Assembly: GCF_014235185.1 (NCBI RefSeq)
Contig: NZ_CP060131.1
Coordinates: forward strand, 4,223,501-4,287,500
Direction: 5' to 3'
Source: Pseudonocardia petroleophila
Lineage (GTDB): Bacteria; Actinomycetota; Actinomycetes; Mycobacteriales; Pseudonocardiaceae
DNA length: 64,000 bases
In this document: one piece after another, positions 12,729 to 20,948 of the stretch
Layout of the letters: every line of letters begins with the position of its first letter
How positions within the stretch are numbered: the stretch's first letter is position 1
Notes under the pieces: model-generated
The model's database searches: none
What the model was told of the DNA's origin: nothing
Seen by the model: only the letters and a program-made list of their open reading frames with translations
Position numbers and translations under genes: made by a program

Positions 12729-13787
12729 TCAGGCGGCGGCGGTGCTCGTCGCCGGGTCGCCGTCGACGGCCGCGGCCAGGCGCGGCACCAGGTTGTCCAG
12801 GATCAGCGGGATGCTCAGCGGGGTCACGAACGAGACGGCGTTGTTGACCGGCTCGCCCTCGGTGACGAACACCTCGTGACCGCCGGAGACGACGCCCAGG
12901 CTGCTGTAGAGCGCGTCGGCGCGCAGGGCGGCCTCGGTGCTGCCGTCGGCCAGCCACACCAGCGCGTCGACGTCGAGCGCGGCGACCTGCTCGCCGGGCA
13001 CGGTGCCGCCGAAGCCGTCGGAGCTGATGTAGGACGCCAGCGTCGGGGGCACGACGAAGCCCAGCGAGGTGAGCAGGCGGCCGCGCGGGTCGCCCTCGCC
13101 GTAGAAGTAGTAGCCCTCGTACAGGGTGGTCATCACCGCGGACCTCCCGGCGAACTCCGGGTGCTCGGCCTTCGCCGCGGTGAACAGGGCCTCGGTGTCG
13201 GCGACGAGCGCCTCCGCCTGCTCCTGCTTGCCGAGGATCCGCCCGAGCGTGAGCGTCGTGTCCTGCCAGGAGATGGTGAAGTCCTCCTGGCCCGCGGGCT
13301 GGGCGACGGTCGGGGCGATGCCGCTGAGCGTGTCGTAGTCCTCCTGGGTCAGCCCGGAGTACAGCCCGACGATGAGGTCCGGGGCGAGCGCCGCGACGGC
13401 CTCGTAGGGGATGCCGTCGGTCTGGTCGAGCAGCGTGGGCGGCTCGGCGTCACCGAGCGCCTCCTGCGCCCACGGGTGGATGCCGTTAGGGGCGTCGAGG
13501 AAGTTGCTCGTGCCGACCGGGACCGAGCCGAGCGCGAGCATCGCGTCCTGCTCGTTGAGCCCGACGAGCACCACGCGCTGCGGCTCGGCGGTGATCTCGG
13601 TGGTGCCGTACTTGTGCTCGATGCTCACCGGGTAGGCCCCGGACGGCGCGGCCGCCCCGCCGTCGGCGGCGGGCTCGGCGGGCGCGCCCCCGCCGCAGGC
13701 GGCGACCGTGGCGAGCAGCGCGGCCGAGGCGAGGGCCGGTACCACCCGCAGGGCTCGCCGGTGGGGGGACGGGGTGGTGCGGGCCAT
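12729..13787 (-). CDS. Ferric-siderophore ABC substrate-binding lipoprotein
   Basis: 352 residues, a FepB/FhuD-type periplasmic-binding fold (PF01497 class). It captures iron-loaded siderophore outside the membrane and delivers it to an ABC permease. The N terminus has an Arg-rich n-region, a hydrophobic stretch and a lipobox VAAC, so it should be a membrane-anchored lipoprotein. Conserved features include VVLVGLNEQDAMLALG, ALAPDLIVG and the IGLYSG-like strand. The ATG at 13787 is chosen because GGAGGAACC lies just upstream; a start 33 bp further upstream is possible but lacks this site. Permease and ATPase genes are not adjacent. It converges on the siderophore NRPS and has an iron box 50 bp upstream, which fits uptake of that NRPS product. 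Confidence 0.92.
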   Translation of the reverse strand: MARTTPSPHRRALRVVPALASAALLATVAACGGGAPAEPAADGGAAAPSGAYPVSIEHKYGTTEITAEPQRVVLVGLNEQDAMLALGSVPVGTSNFLDAPNGIHPWAQEALGDAEPPTLLDQTDGIPYEAVAALAPDLIVGLYSGLTQEDYDTLSGIAPTVAQPAGQEDFTISWQDTTLTLGRILGKQEQAEALVADTEALFTAAKAEHPEFAGRSAVMTTLYEGYYFYGEGDPRGRLLTSLGFVVPPTLASYISSDGFGGTVPGEQVAALDVDALVWLADGSTEAALRADALYSSLGVVSGGHEVFVTEGEPVNNAVSFVTPLSIPLILDNLVPRLAAAVDGDPATSTAAA

Positions 13788-13836
13788 CGGGGGTTCCTCC
13801 AGCAGGACGGGAACCGGCATCGGTCGCCGGATCTCG

Positions 13837-13855
13837 TGAGGTTTGCCTATCCAAA
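13837..13855 (-). promoter_or_regulatory. Iron box (IdeR/DmdR operator candidate)
   Basis: Read on the minus strand, TTTGGATAGGCAAACCTCA matches about 15 of 19 positions of the actinobacterial iron box (TTAGGTTAGGCTAACCTAA, from memory). It lies 50 bp upstream of the siderophore-binding lipoprotein start, a standard location for iron-dependent repression. Confidence 0.8.
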
Positions 13856-13895
13856 TGCCTCCGTCAAGTACGCGTACCGGACACCGGGATGCGGG

Positions 13896-15365
13896 TCAGA
13901 TCCCGGCGCGGTGGGTCCACCGGCCGCCGAGCAGCGTGCCCGCCACGGGCATCGACCGGAGCGCGCCCGGCGCCGCGGTGCGGGGGTCGCGGTCGGTGAC
14001 CACGAGGTCGGCCCGCCGCCCGACCGCCACCGGCCCGTCCGGTCCGGCCGACGCGGCCAGCGCGACGTCGAGCGGGAGGTGCTGCTCGGGGTGCCACGGC
14101 GGGCGGTCGTCGCCGGAGCGGTGCACCGCCGCGGCCAGGGTGACCCACGGGTCGAGCGGGGCGACCGGGGCGTCGGAGCCCAGTGCGAGGACCGCACCGG
14201 CGTCGAGCAGGCTGCGGTAGGCGAACGCCCGGTGGGTGCGCCCGGCCCAGTGCCGGTCGGCGACGTCGCGGTCGTCCACGGCGTGCTCGGGCTGCACGCT
14301 CGCCACGACGCCCAGCGCGGCGAACCGGCCCACGTCGGCGTCGGACAGCAGCTGGGCGTGCTCGATCCGGCCGGCGGCACCGGTGGCGGCGAACGCGTCG
14401 AGGACGAGGGCGTTGGCGCGGTCGCCGATGGCGTGCACGGCGACGTCGATCCCGGCCGCGGTCGCCCGCCGCATCAGCGGGTCGAGCTCGTCGGGCGGCA
14501 CGAGGAGCATCCCGCAGGGGTGCGCGGCGTCCGGCGGGACGTCGTAGGGATCGTGGCAGTAGGCGGTGCGGGTGTTCAGCGACCCGTCGGTGAGGATCTT
14601 GAGCGGGCCCGCCGTCAGCAGGTCGCCGGTGCCGGGCACGACGTCGCCGGTGCGCAGGCCGCGCGCCACGGCGTCGTCGAGGTGCGAGGGCCACACCGCC
14701 GCGACGACCCGCAGCGACCCGGGCGCACCGGAGAACCGGTCGGTCCACGTGTCGAGCTGCCACGGCTCCTGGAAGTCGACGATGCCGACCGTGCCGCGCG
14801 CGGCCGCCTCGGCGAGGACCGCCGCGACCTGCCGGTCCACCGCCGCGCGCGGCAACCGGGCCAGCTCCTCGCGCAACCGCTGGCCGCCGGTCTCGCGGAC
14901 CACACCGGCGCCGGTCCCGAACCGGCGTGCGGCGGCGCCGTTGACCCAGCAGCAGTGCAGGTCGGCGGAGACGAGGACGACCGGCACGTCGCCGCCCGCG
15001 CGGTCGAGCATCGCCGCGGTCGGGGTGTCGGTCCACAGCGCGTCGCGGAACCCGAAGCCGACGAGCGGGACGCCGGGGTCCGGCGGGGCGGTGCGCAGCC
15101 GCTCGGCCACCAGCCCGGCCGCGGCGGCGGCCGACGCGGCCCCGGAGACGTCCAGCCGCATCCGGTTGAGCGCGTACTCGTCGAGGTGGACGTGGTTGTC
15201 CCACATCCCCGGTCCCAGCCACCGGCCGTCGAGGTCGACGACCTCGGCGCCCGGCGCCTCGACGGCGGTGCCGATCGCGGCGACCCGCCCGTCGCGCACG
15301 AGCACGTCGACGGTCCGGTCGGCGAGCCGGGCGGAGCGGAGCAGCGTCGCGGGAGGAGTGGACAC
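13896..15365 (-). CDS. YtcJ-like metal-dependent amidohydrolase
   Basis: 489 residues. It has the amidohydrolase-3 layout: N-terminal small beta domain, WDNHVHLDEY (the HxH metal motif, here HVHLD), a middle segment with VAVHAIGDRAN (metal-binding His), then IEHAQLL, and a C-terminal LALGSDAPVAPLDPW with the catalytic Asp. Family members hydrolyse exocyclic amide or carbamate bonds; the substrate cannot be told. The GTG at 15365 is preferred because the hexamer TAGGCT lies 7 nt upstream, suggesting leaderless initiation. The frame remains open far upstream, but that part opposes the quinone-oxidoreductase gene and shows no family similarity. An iron-box match overlaps the promoter, so it may take part in siderophore maturation or hydrolysis (inference). 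Confidence 0.88.
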   Translation of the reverse strand: MSTPPATLLRSARLADRTVDVLVRDGRVAAIGTAVEAPGAEVVDLDGRWLGPGMWDNHVHLDEYALNRMRLDVSGAASAAAAAGLVAERLRTAPPDPGVPLVGFGFRDALWTDTPTAAMLDRAGGDVPVVLVSADLHCCWVNGAAARRFGTGAGVVRETGGQRLREELARLPRAAVDRQVAAVLAEAAARGTVGIVDFQEPWQLDTWTDRFSGAPGSLRVVAAVWPSHLDDAVARGLRTGDVVPGTGDLLTAGPLKILTDGSLNTRTAYCHDPYDVPPDAAHPCGMLLVPPDELDPLMRRATAAGIDVAVHAIGDRANALVLDAFAATGAAGRIEHAQLLSDADVGRFAALGVVASVQPEHAVDDRDVADRHWAGRTHRAFAYRSLLDAGAVLALGSDAPVAPLDPWVTLAAAVHRSGDDRPPWHPEQHLPLDVALAASAGPDGPVAVGRRADLVVTDRDPRTAAPGALRSMPVAGTLLGGRWTHRAGI

Positions 15366-15384
15366 GCAGGTGAGCCTAGCCTCA
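15366..15384 (-). promoter_or_regulatory. Iron box overlapping leaderless promoter
   Basis: On the minus strand TGAGGCTAGGCTCACCTGC matches about 14 of 19 iron-box positions. It contains a -10-like TAGGCT placed 7 nt before the GTG at 15365. A bound iron repressor would block the promoter of the amidohydrolase directly. Confidence 0.65.
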
Positions 15385-15409
15385 GATCCCGGGACCGTGG
15401 CCGGACCGG

Positions 15410-15455
15410 CGGCCGGGATCCTGCGCTGCGCGCGGCCGGGATCCTGCGCTGCGCG
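15410..15455. repeat. Tandem duplication of a 23 bp unit
   Basis: Two identical 23 bp copies sit head to tail (15410-15432 and 15433-15455), each containing GGGATCCTGCGCTGCG. They lie in the divergent intergenic region between the amidohydrolase and the quinone oxidoreductase. No function is evident; it looks like a recent slippage duplication. Confidence 0.9.
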
Positions 15456-15485
15456 GGGCCGGGCCGAACCGGCAGAGTGCACGGC

Positions 15486-16460
15486 ATGCGGCGCGTGGTG
15501 TGTGCGGAGTTCGGGGGTCCGGAGGGTCTGGCCGTGGTCGAGGGGGCCGCACCGGAACCCGGACCGGGCGAGGTGCTCGTCGAGGTCGCCGCGGCGGGCG
15601 TCAGCTTCGTCGACGGGCTGATCGTCGCGGGCCGCTACCAGCTGCGGCCGCCGCTGCCGTTCACCCCGGGATCGTCGGTGGCGGGGCGGGTCGCCGCACG
15701 GGGCCCGGACGTCGACGGCCCGGCCGTCGGTACGCCCGTCGTCGCCGCCCTGATGGACTTCGGCGGGTACGCCTCGCACGTCGTCGTGCCCGCGGCGCTC
15801 GCGGTCCCGGTGCCCGACGGCGTCGATCCCGCCGTCGCCGCGTCGGCGATGGAGAGCTACAACACCCTGGTCCACGCCGTGACCCGGCGCGTCACGATCG
15901 CGGCGGGGGAGTGGGTCGTCGTGCTCGGGGCGGGCGGCGGGATCGGGCTCGCCGCCCTCGACGTCGCCCGGGGTCTGGGGGCGCGGGTCGTCGGCGTCGC
16001 GTCGTCGGAGGAGAAGCGGGCGGCGGCCACCGCGGCCGGGGCGGAGGCCGTCCTCGACTACACCGACCTCAAGGACGGCATCCGGGCCGCGACCGGCGGC
16101 GGGGCCGACGTCGTGATCGACCCCGTCGGCGGCCCCGCGTCCGAGTCGGCGCTGCGGGCGCTGCGCGCGGGCGGGCGGTTCTGCGTGCTCGGGTTCGCCT
16201 CGGGGGAGATCCCGCGGCTCCCGGCCAACATCGTGCTGCTGCGCAACCGCACCGTGATCGGCGTCGACTGGGGCGACTGGGCGCGCGAGGTCGCGGGCCC
16301 CGCCGGCAACGCCGAACTCCTCGCCGACGTCCTCGGCCGCATCGCCCGCGGCGAGCTCCACCCGCCGCGCCCCGCGACGGCGCCCCTGGACGACGCGGCG
16401 GAGGTCCTGGCCCGCTACGCGCGGCGCGGCGTCACGGGCAAGGTCGTCCTGGTCCCCTAG
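15486..16460 (+). CDS. Quinone oxidoreductase-like MDR dehydrogenase
   Basis: 324 residues of the zinc-independent medium-chain dehydrogenase group (QOR/crotonyl-CoA reductase-like). An N-terminal GroES-like domain (residues 1-120, with GPGEVLVEVAAAGVSFVD) precedes a Rossmann domain with VLGAGGGIGLAALDVARGLGARVVG. It probably reduces an enone or quinone with NADPH. The catalytic-zinc Cys of true alcohol dehydrogenases is absent, as expected for this subgroup. Start ATG 15486 aligns with the family N terminus (MRRVVCAEFGGPEGL); a weak CAGAGT hexamer 7 nt before it could allow leaderless translation. It is divergent from the amidohydrolase and convergent with the enoyl-CoA hydratase. The substrate is unknown. 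Confidence 0.9.
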   Translation: MRRVVCAEFGGPEGLAVVEGAAPEPGPGEVLVEVAAAGVSFVDGLIVAGRYQLRPPLPFTPGSSVAGRVAARGPDVDGPAVGTPVVAALMDFGGYASHVVVPAALAVPVPDGVDPAVAASAMESYNTLVHAVTRRVTIAAGEWVVVLGAGGGIGLAALDVARGLGARVVGVASSEEKRAAATAAGAEAVLDYTDLKDGIRAATGGGADVVIDPVGGPASESALRALRAGGRFCVLGFASGEIPRLPANIVLLRNRTVIGVDWGDWAREVAGPAGNAELLADVLGRIARGELHPPRPATAPLDDAAEVLARYARRGVTGKVVLVP

Positions 16461-16481
16461 GCAGGCTCCGACGGCCCCTGG

Positions 16482-17243
16482 TCAGCGGGCCGTCCAGGTC
16501 GGGGGCCGCTTGCCGAGGAACGCGGCCACGCCCTCCGTGGCGTCGGCGCTGGGCAGCACCACGTCCTTCGCCGCCTCGGTCGCCGCCCACCCCGCGCCGT
16601 CGCCGCCGAGGGCGTCGTCGATCGCGCGGACGCAGGCCGCCACGGCGAGCGGGGCGTTGCGGCAGATCCGCGCGGCCAGCCCCAGCGCGCCGTCGAGCGC
16701 GGCGCCCGGCTCGGTCAGCAGGTTCACGAAGCCGAGGTCGTGGGCGCGGGCGGCGGGCATCGGGTCACCGGTCAGCACCAGCTCCCGCGCCACGTTGACG
16801 GGCAGCGCGCGCGGCCCCCGGAACAGCGCCCCGCAGGTGGGGACGAGGCCGATGCCGACCTCGGGCAGCCCGAACCGGGAGTCCGCGGCCGCGACGACGA
16901 GATCGCAGGCCATGGCGATCTCCATGCCCCCGCCGAGCGCGAACCCCTCGACCGCGGCGATCAGCGGGGTGCGCCGCTGCCGCCGGACGACGCCGTACTC
17001 CCCGCCGCGCTCGGTGACGTAGTCGCCGTTCGCGGTGAGGTCGCTGCCCGCGCAGAAGTACCCGCCCGCCCCGGTCAGGACGCCGCACCACAGGTCGGGG
17101 TCGTCGTCGAGCCGGTCCAGCGCCGCGCTCAGCGCGTCGGCGGTGGCGCGGTCGATCGCGTTGCGCCGGGCGGGCCGGTCGACGGTGACGACCAGGACGT
17201 GGCCGCGCACCTCCGTGCGGACGGGACGGTCGGCGCTGGTCAT
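16482..17243 (-). CDS. Enoyl-CoA hydratase/isomerase family protein
   Basis: 253 residues, full length for the crotonase fold. The oxyanion-hole segments CAGSDL and FALGGGMEIAMACD are present, as is LPEVGIGLVPTCG, so both Glu positions used by hydratases (in GGGME and LPEV) are retained. It probably hydrates a trans-2-enoyl-CoA in beta-oxidation or amino-acid catabolism. ATG 17243 follows a GAGGGGG ribosome site, and a -10-like TAGCCT is seen further upstream. No partner gene is adjacent; the enzyme stands between a convergent quinone oxidoreductase and a divergent permease, so its pathway cannot be assigned from context. Confidence 0.9.
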   Translation of the reverse strand: MTSADRPVRTEVRGHVLVVTVDRPARRNAIDRATADALSAALDRLDDDPDLWCGVLTGAGGYFCAGSDLTANGDYVTERGGEYGVVRRQRRTPLIAAVEGFALGGGMEIAMACDLVVAAADSRFGLPEVGIGLVPTCGALFRGPRALPVNVARELVLTGDPMPAARAHDLGFVNLLTEPGAALDGALGLAARICRNAPLAVAACVRAIDDALGGDGAGWAATEAAKDVVLPSADATEGVAAFLGKRPPTWTAR

Positions 17244-17399
17244 GGTCCCCCTCGGGCTCGGGTGCCGGGCCGGCCGAGGCTACCCGGGAGGAGCCGGCAA
17301 CTGGGCTGATCGGCCCAACTTCGGCCCCGGGCCGGTGGGGGAGGTGCGGGGCGGGTACCCGGGGGTCCGGCCCGCCGCGGGCCGGACGGGGCGGTGGAC

Positions 17400-18578
17400 A
17401 TGACGGTGGACGAGCGTGCGCGGGTTCCGCGGACGCTGCGGGTGACGGCGGCGCTCGGCTGGCGGGCGCTGGTCGTCGTCGCCGCGCTGTATGTCGTGGG
17501 CCAGGTGCTCGCGACGCTCGCGTCCGTCGTCGTGCCGGTGGCGATCGCGCTGCTGCTCGCCGCCCTGCTCACGCCCGCGGTGCACTGGCTCGTGCGGCAC
17601 CGCGTGCCGCGCTGGGTGGCGACCGCCGTGGTCATGACGGGCGGGCTCGCCGTGCTCGGCGGGGTGCTGTCGTTCGTCGTCATCGCGTTCGTCGACGGCG
17701 TGCCGGACCTCGCGGCCCAGCTGACCGCGGGCGTCGACGCGCTCGCCGCCTGGCTCACGAACGGGCCGCTGCACGTCAGCGAGCAGCAGCTCAGCAGCGC
17801 CCAGCAGGACCTCCTCGCGCTCATCGGCGACAACCAGGGTGCGCTGACGACCGGTGCCCTCACGACGGCCGCGGCGCTCGGGGAGACCCTCGCCGAGATC
17901 CTGCTCGTGGTGTTCACCCTGATCTTCTTCCTGCAGGGCGGGTCGGCGATCTGGCAGTTCCTGCTGCTCGCGGTGCCGTCGGACGTGCGGGCCCGGACCG
18001 ACGTCGCCGGGCGCCGCGGGCTGGCCGCGCTGGTCAGCTACGTGCGGGCCACGGCGGTGGTGGCGGTGGTCGACGCCGTCGCGATCGGGATCGGGCTGGG
18101 GGTGCTCGGCGTGCCGCTGGCCGTCCCGCTGTCGGCGCTGGTGTTCCTCGGGGCGTTCGTGCCGATCATCGGGGCGCTGGTCGGGGGCGCGGCGGCGGTG
18201 CTGGTCGCGCTCGTCGCCCAGGGTCCGGTGTCGGCGCTGATCGTGCTGGCGATCATCGTGGGGGTCATGCAGCTGGAGGGCCACGTCCTGCAGCCGCTGC
18301 TGCTGGGCCGCGCGGTCCGGCTGCACCCGCTCGCCGTCGTGCTGGCCGTCGCGACGGGGCTGCTCGTCGCGGGCATCGCGGGCGCGCTGTTCGCCGTGCC
18401 CCTGCTGGCCGTCCTGAACTCCGGGATCCGGTCGCTGCGCAGCCCGACCGACGAGCACCTCGACCCCGATGAGGTGCGCGGCAGCGAACCGGAGGAGAGC
18501 GCCCCGCCGGAACCCGGGCACGACCGGTACGGCGACCCCGACGCGTCCGCGATCGAGGCGCACGTCGTCCCGACGTGA
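17400..18578 (+). CDS. AI-2E family transporter (PerM/TqsA-like)
   Basis: 392 residues from ATG 17400, or 394 from the GTG at 17394. The pattern is that of the AI-2E exporter superfamily: two or three N-terminal membrane helices, a soluble central segment (about residues 105-150), then hydrophobic helices containing the conserved LGAFVPIIGALVGG and LEGHVLQPLLLGRAVRLHPLAVVLAV stretches. The charged tail is rich in Glu and Pro. Members include exporters of small signals and Na+/H+ antiporters; the substrate here is not inferable. The downstream monooxygenase starts 16 bp later but appears to have its own promoter. Confidence 0.9.
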   Translation: MTVDERARVPRTLRVTAALGWRALVVVAALYVVGQVLATLASVVVPVAIALLLAALLTPAVHWLVRHRVPRWVATAVVMTGGLAVLGGVLSFVVIAFVDGVPDLAAQLTAGVDALAAWLTNGPLHVSEQQLSSAQQDLLALIGDNQGALTTGALTTAAALGETLAEILLVVFTLIFFLQGGSAIWQFLLLAVPSDVRARTDVAGRRGLAALVSYVRATAVVAVVDAVAIGIGLGVLGVPLAVPLSALVFLGAFVPIIGALVGGAAAVLVALVAQGPVSALIVLAIIVGVMQLEGHVLQPLLLGRAVRLHPLAVVLAVATGLLVAGIAGALFAVPLLAVLNSGIRSLRSPTDEHLDPDEVRGSEPEESAPPEPGHDRYGDPDASAIEAHVVPT

Positions 18579-18582
18579 CCCC

Positions 18583-18588
18583 TACGGT
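18583..18588 (+). promoter_or_regulatory. -10 element TACGGT of a leaderless gene
   Basis: TACGGT ends 6 nt before the ATG at 18595. This TAnnnT spacing places the transcription start on or next to the A of the start codon, and there is no Shine-Dalgarno sequence. It supports a promoter separate from the AI-2E gene. Confidence 0.6.
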
Positions 18589-18594
18589 CGGGGC

Positions 18595-19749
18595 ATGACG
18601 CAGACCGTTCCGGACGTCCTGGTGGTCGGCGGCGGGATCGGCGGGCTCACCACCGCGCTGTGCGCGGCCCGCCGCGGCCTGTCGGTGCGGGTGCTGGAGC
18701 AGGCCGCGACCTACGGCGAGATCGGCGCCGGGATCCAGCTCGCGCCCAACGCCACCCGCGTCCTGGGGCGGCTCGGGCTGCTCGACCGCCTCCGCGACGT
18801 CGGGGTCCTGCCCCGGCGGCTCGTCCTCGCCCACGCCGGCACCGGCCGCGAGCTCACCCACCTCCCGCTCACCGACCTCCCGCGGCGCTACGGCGGCCCG
18901 TACGTCGTGCTGCACCGCAGCGACCTGCTGGCCGCGCTGCTCGACGCCTGCCGCGCCGCGGGCGTCGCGCTGGAGACGGGGGCCCGCGCCGGGGAGGTGA
19001 CCGACACCGGCGGCCGGGTCGAGGTCCGCTGCACCGACGGCCGGGAGTTCGCGGGCGGGGTGCTGCTGGCCGCCGACGGGCTGCACTCGCGGATCCGGCC
19101 GCTGCTCGTCGCCGACGAACCGGTCTGCTCGGGCTACGTCGCCTACCGCGGCGCGGTCCCGCTGGAACGGGTGGCGCACCGGTCCGACCTCGACGACGTC
19201 GTGGTGTTCGTCGGTCCCGGCCGCCACCTCGTGCAGTACCCCCTGCGCGCCCGGACGCTCTACAACCAGGTCGCGGTGTTCCGCAGCCCGGGGTTCGCTC
19301 GCGGGGAGGCCGACTGGGGCGGGCCGGACGAGCTGGACGCGGCGTTCGCCGGGAGCTGTGAGCACGTCCGCGGCGCGATCACCGCCGTGGGCCGCGACGC
19401 CCGCTGGCCGATGTACGACCGGCCGCCGACCGAGCACTGGGTGACCGGCCGGATCGGCCTGCTCGGCGACGCCGCCCACCCGATGCTGCAGTACCTGGCC
19501 CAGGGGGCCTGCCAGGCGGTGGAGGACGCCGACGCGGTGACCGACGCCCTCGCCTCCGGCGCGCCCGCGGCCGAGGCGCTGCGCCGCTACGCCGAGCGGC
19601 GGGCGCCCCGCGCGGCCCGCGTCCAGACCACCGCACGGCGCTGGGGCGAGCTGTGGCACCTCGACGGGGCCGAGGCCGGGGCCCGCGACGCGCTGCTGCT
19701 CGGACGGGACCCCGACGACCACGACCACGTCGGCTGGCTCTACGGCTGA
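18595..19749 (+). CDS. FAD-dependent aromatic monooxygenase
   Basis: 384 residues of the class A flavoprotein hydroxylase family (salicylate or 3-hydroxybenzoate hydroxylase-like). The N-terminal dinucleotide motif is VVGGGIGGLTTALCAARRG; the DG motif region reads LLAADGLHSRIRPLL; the second FAD motif is IGLLGDAAHPMLQYLAQGACQAVEDA. It should use NAD(P)H and O2 to hydroxylate an aromatic acid in the cytoplasm. Start ATG 18595 is fixed by the N-terminal motif and the leaderless promoter. No ring-cleavage gene is adjacent, so the substrate stays open; the nearest aromatic-type operon is 33 kb away. Confidence 0.92.
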   Translation: MTQTVPDVLVVGGGIGGLTTALCAARRGLSVRVLEQAATYGEIGAGIQLAPNATRVLGRLGLLDRLRDVGVLPRRLVLAHAGTGRELTHLPLTDLPRRYGGPYVVLHRSDLLAALLDACRAAGVALETGARAGEVTDTGGRVEVRCTDGREFAGGVLLAADGLHSRIRPLLVADEPVCSGYVAYRGAVPLERVAHRSDLDDVVVFVGPGRHLVQYPLRARTLYNQVAVFRSPGFARGEADWGGPDELDAAFAGSCEHVRGAITAVGRDARWPMYDRPPTEHWVTGRIGLLGDAAHPMLQYLAQGACQAVEDADAVTDALASGAPAAEALRRYAERRAPRAARVQTTARRWGELWHLDGAEAGARDALLLGRDPDDHDHVGWLYG

Positions 19750-19787
19750 TCCTCCGGCTCGCCCGCCGCGCTCCCGGGCACGTTCCG

Positions 19788-20348
19788 TCAGAACCTCAGC
19801 ATCGGCGCCGGTCGCCACGGGGCCTCGCGCAGGCCCCGGCCGAACGCCCGGGCCAGCATCGGCCGGAACCCGCGGTCCGGGTACCGCTCCACCAGCTCGC
19901 GGAACCGCGCGCGGGGCACCCCGGGCGCACCGACCAGCCCGCCCGTGACGTCGGCGAGGTCGGCCCGGCGGAACGCCTCCACCAGCGGGTCCGGGTGACG
20001 CGCGCGCCGCAGGCGGTGGTGCTCGTCGACGAGCGCCGCGACCAGGGCGGAGTGCCCGGCGTCGGCCCCGGTGAGTGCGCCGACGGCCCGGCTCGACGAC
20101 GTCGGGAGGTAGTCCCAGGTCCCGTCGAACCATATCCCGGCGTCGTGGAAGAACGCGGCGACGCCGAGCGCGCGGGCCCGGTCCTCGGGCACCGGTCCCT
20201 GCAGTGCGACGACGCCGATGACGCGGTGGACGTGGCCGCGGTAGGTGGCGAGCTCGTCGCCGAAGACGGCGGCGTGCTCGGCGAACAGCTCGTCGGCGGT
20301 CTCGTGGGCCGAGTCGTGGGCCGAGTCGTGGGCCGAGGGAGGGGGCAT
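19788..20348 (-). CDS. HD-domain protein
   Basis: 186 residues from ATG 20348 (a GTG at 20354 is an alternative). An HD-superfamily signature is visible: GHVHRV, then AAFFHDAGIW (the HD pair), then HSALVAALVDEHH and a later RRADLADVT Asp. Members are metal-dependent phosphohydrolases, often of nucleotides, but many small actinobacterial members are uncharacterised. The N terminus contains a short AHDSAHDSAHE repeat made by 12 bp duplication, not part of the fold. It ends 22 bp before the upstream flavoprotein gene region on the same strand and may be co-transcribed with that iron-box gene (15 bp gap). Confidence 0.75.
   Translation of the reverse strand: MPPPSAHDSAHDSAHETADELFAEHAAVFGDELATYRGHVHRVIGVVALQGPVPEDRARALGVAAFFHDAGIWFDGTWDYLPTSSSRAVGALTGADAGHSALVAALVDEHHRLRRARHPDPLVEAFRRADLADVTGGLVGAPGVPRARFRELVERYPDRGFRPMLARAFGRGLREAPWRPAPMLRF
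20304..20337. repeat. 12 bp in-frame repeat in HD gene
   Basis: The unit GTGGGCCGAGTC occurs 2.8 times in tandem and encodes alternating AHDS on the minus strand near the N terminus of the HD protein. Its length keeps the frame, so copy-number change would only lengthen a disordered tail. Confidence 0.9.
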
Positions 20349-20363
20349 CGGCACAGCATGCCG

Positions 20364-20942
20364 CTACCGCGGCGGGGCGGTCAGCTCCAGATGGCCGCGG
20401 ACGACCTCGCCGACCGTCGGCGCCGCGACGCGGCCCCAGGACTCCGGATCCCACAGCCCGGACCGCTTCAGCGACGCCGAGCAGTGCACGAACACCGACT
20501 CGACGGTGATCCCGATCGCCGAGACGGGCCGCCTGCCGTCGCCGGTGACGCGGTCGAGCACGGCGTCGTCGACGGTGATCACCGCGTGCCCCTCGACCCG
20601 CAGGATCTCCGCCGTCCCGGGCAGCAGGAACATCAGGCCGGCGTGCGGGTTGGCCAGCAGGTGGTGCGCGGAGTCGAGGAGGTTGTTGCCGGCGAGGTCG
20701 GGCACCGCGATCCGCTTCGGGTCCAGCACCCGCACGAACCCGGGGTCGCCTCCCCGGGGCGACACCGTGCACCGGCCGTCGGCCCCCGAGGTCGCCAGCA
20801 GCACGAACGGCGAGGCGGCGATGAGCGCGGCCGCCCCGTCGTCGACGTGGTCGATCTTCTTGCGGGCCACCAGCTCGAGCGGCGGGCGGTAGTGCTCCGC
20901 GAGCTGCTCGGGGGTGGTCAGGACGGACTCGAAGGCGGGCAC
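20364..20942 (-). CDS. PPOX-type FMN flavoprotein (MSMEG_1061-like)
   Basis: 192 residues of the pyridoxamine-phosphate-oxidase-like split-barrel fold. The segment SPFVLLATSGADGRCTVSPRGGDPGFVRVLD and the later LIPG-like FLLPGTAEILRVEGHAVI resemble the MSMEG_1061 subgroup, which is predicted to bind FMN. The reaction is unknown. The GTG at 20942 is chosen because TAAGGT lies exactly 6 nt upstream, indicating a leaderless mRNA. An iron box overlaps that promoter, so expression should rise under iron limitation. With the siderophore genes 7 kb away, a role in reductive iron release from a siderophore or in haem handling is possible, but this is inference only. Confidence 0.85.
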   Translation of the reverse strand: MPAFESVLTTPEQLAEHYRPPLELVARKKIDHVDDGAAALIAASPFVLLATSGADGRCTVSPRGGDPGFVRVLDPKRIAVPDLAGNNLLDSAHHLLANPHAGLMFLLPGTAEILRVEGHAVITVDDAVLDRVTGDGRRPVSAIGITVESVFVHCSASLKRSGLWDPESWGRVAAPTVGEVVRGHLELTAPPR

Positions 20943-20948
20943 GGACCC

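Noticed and set aside
12876-15485. Long upstream extension of the quinone oxidoreductase frame
   Set aside because: It lies antisense to the lipoprotein and amidohydrolase genes; homology begins at the ATG at 15486.
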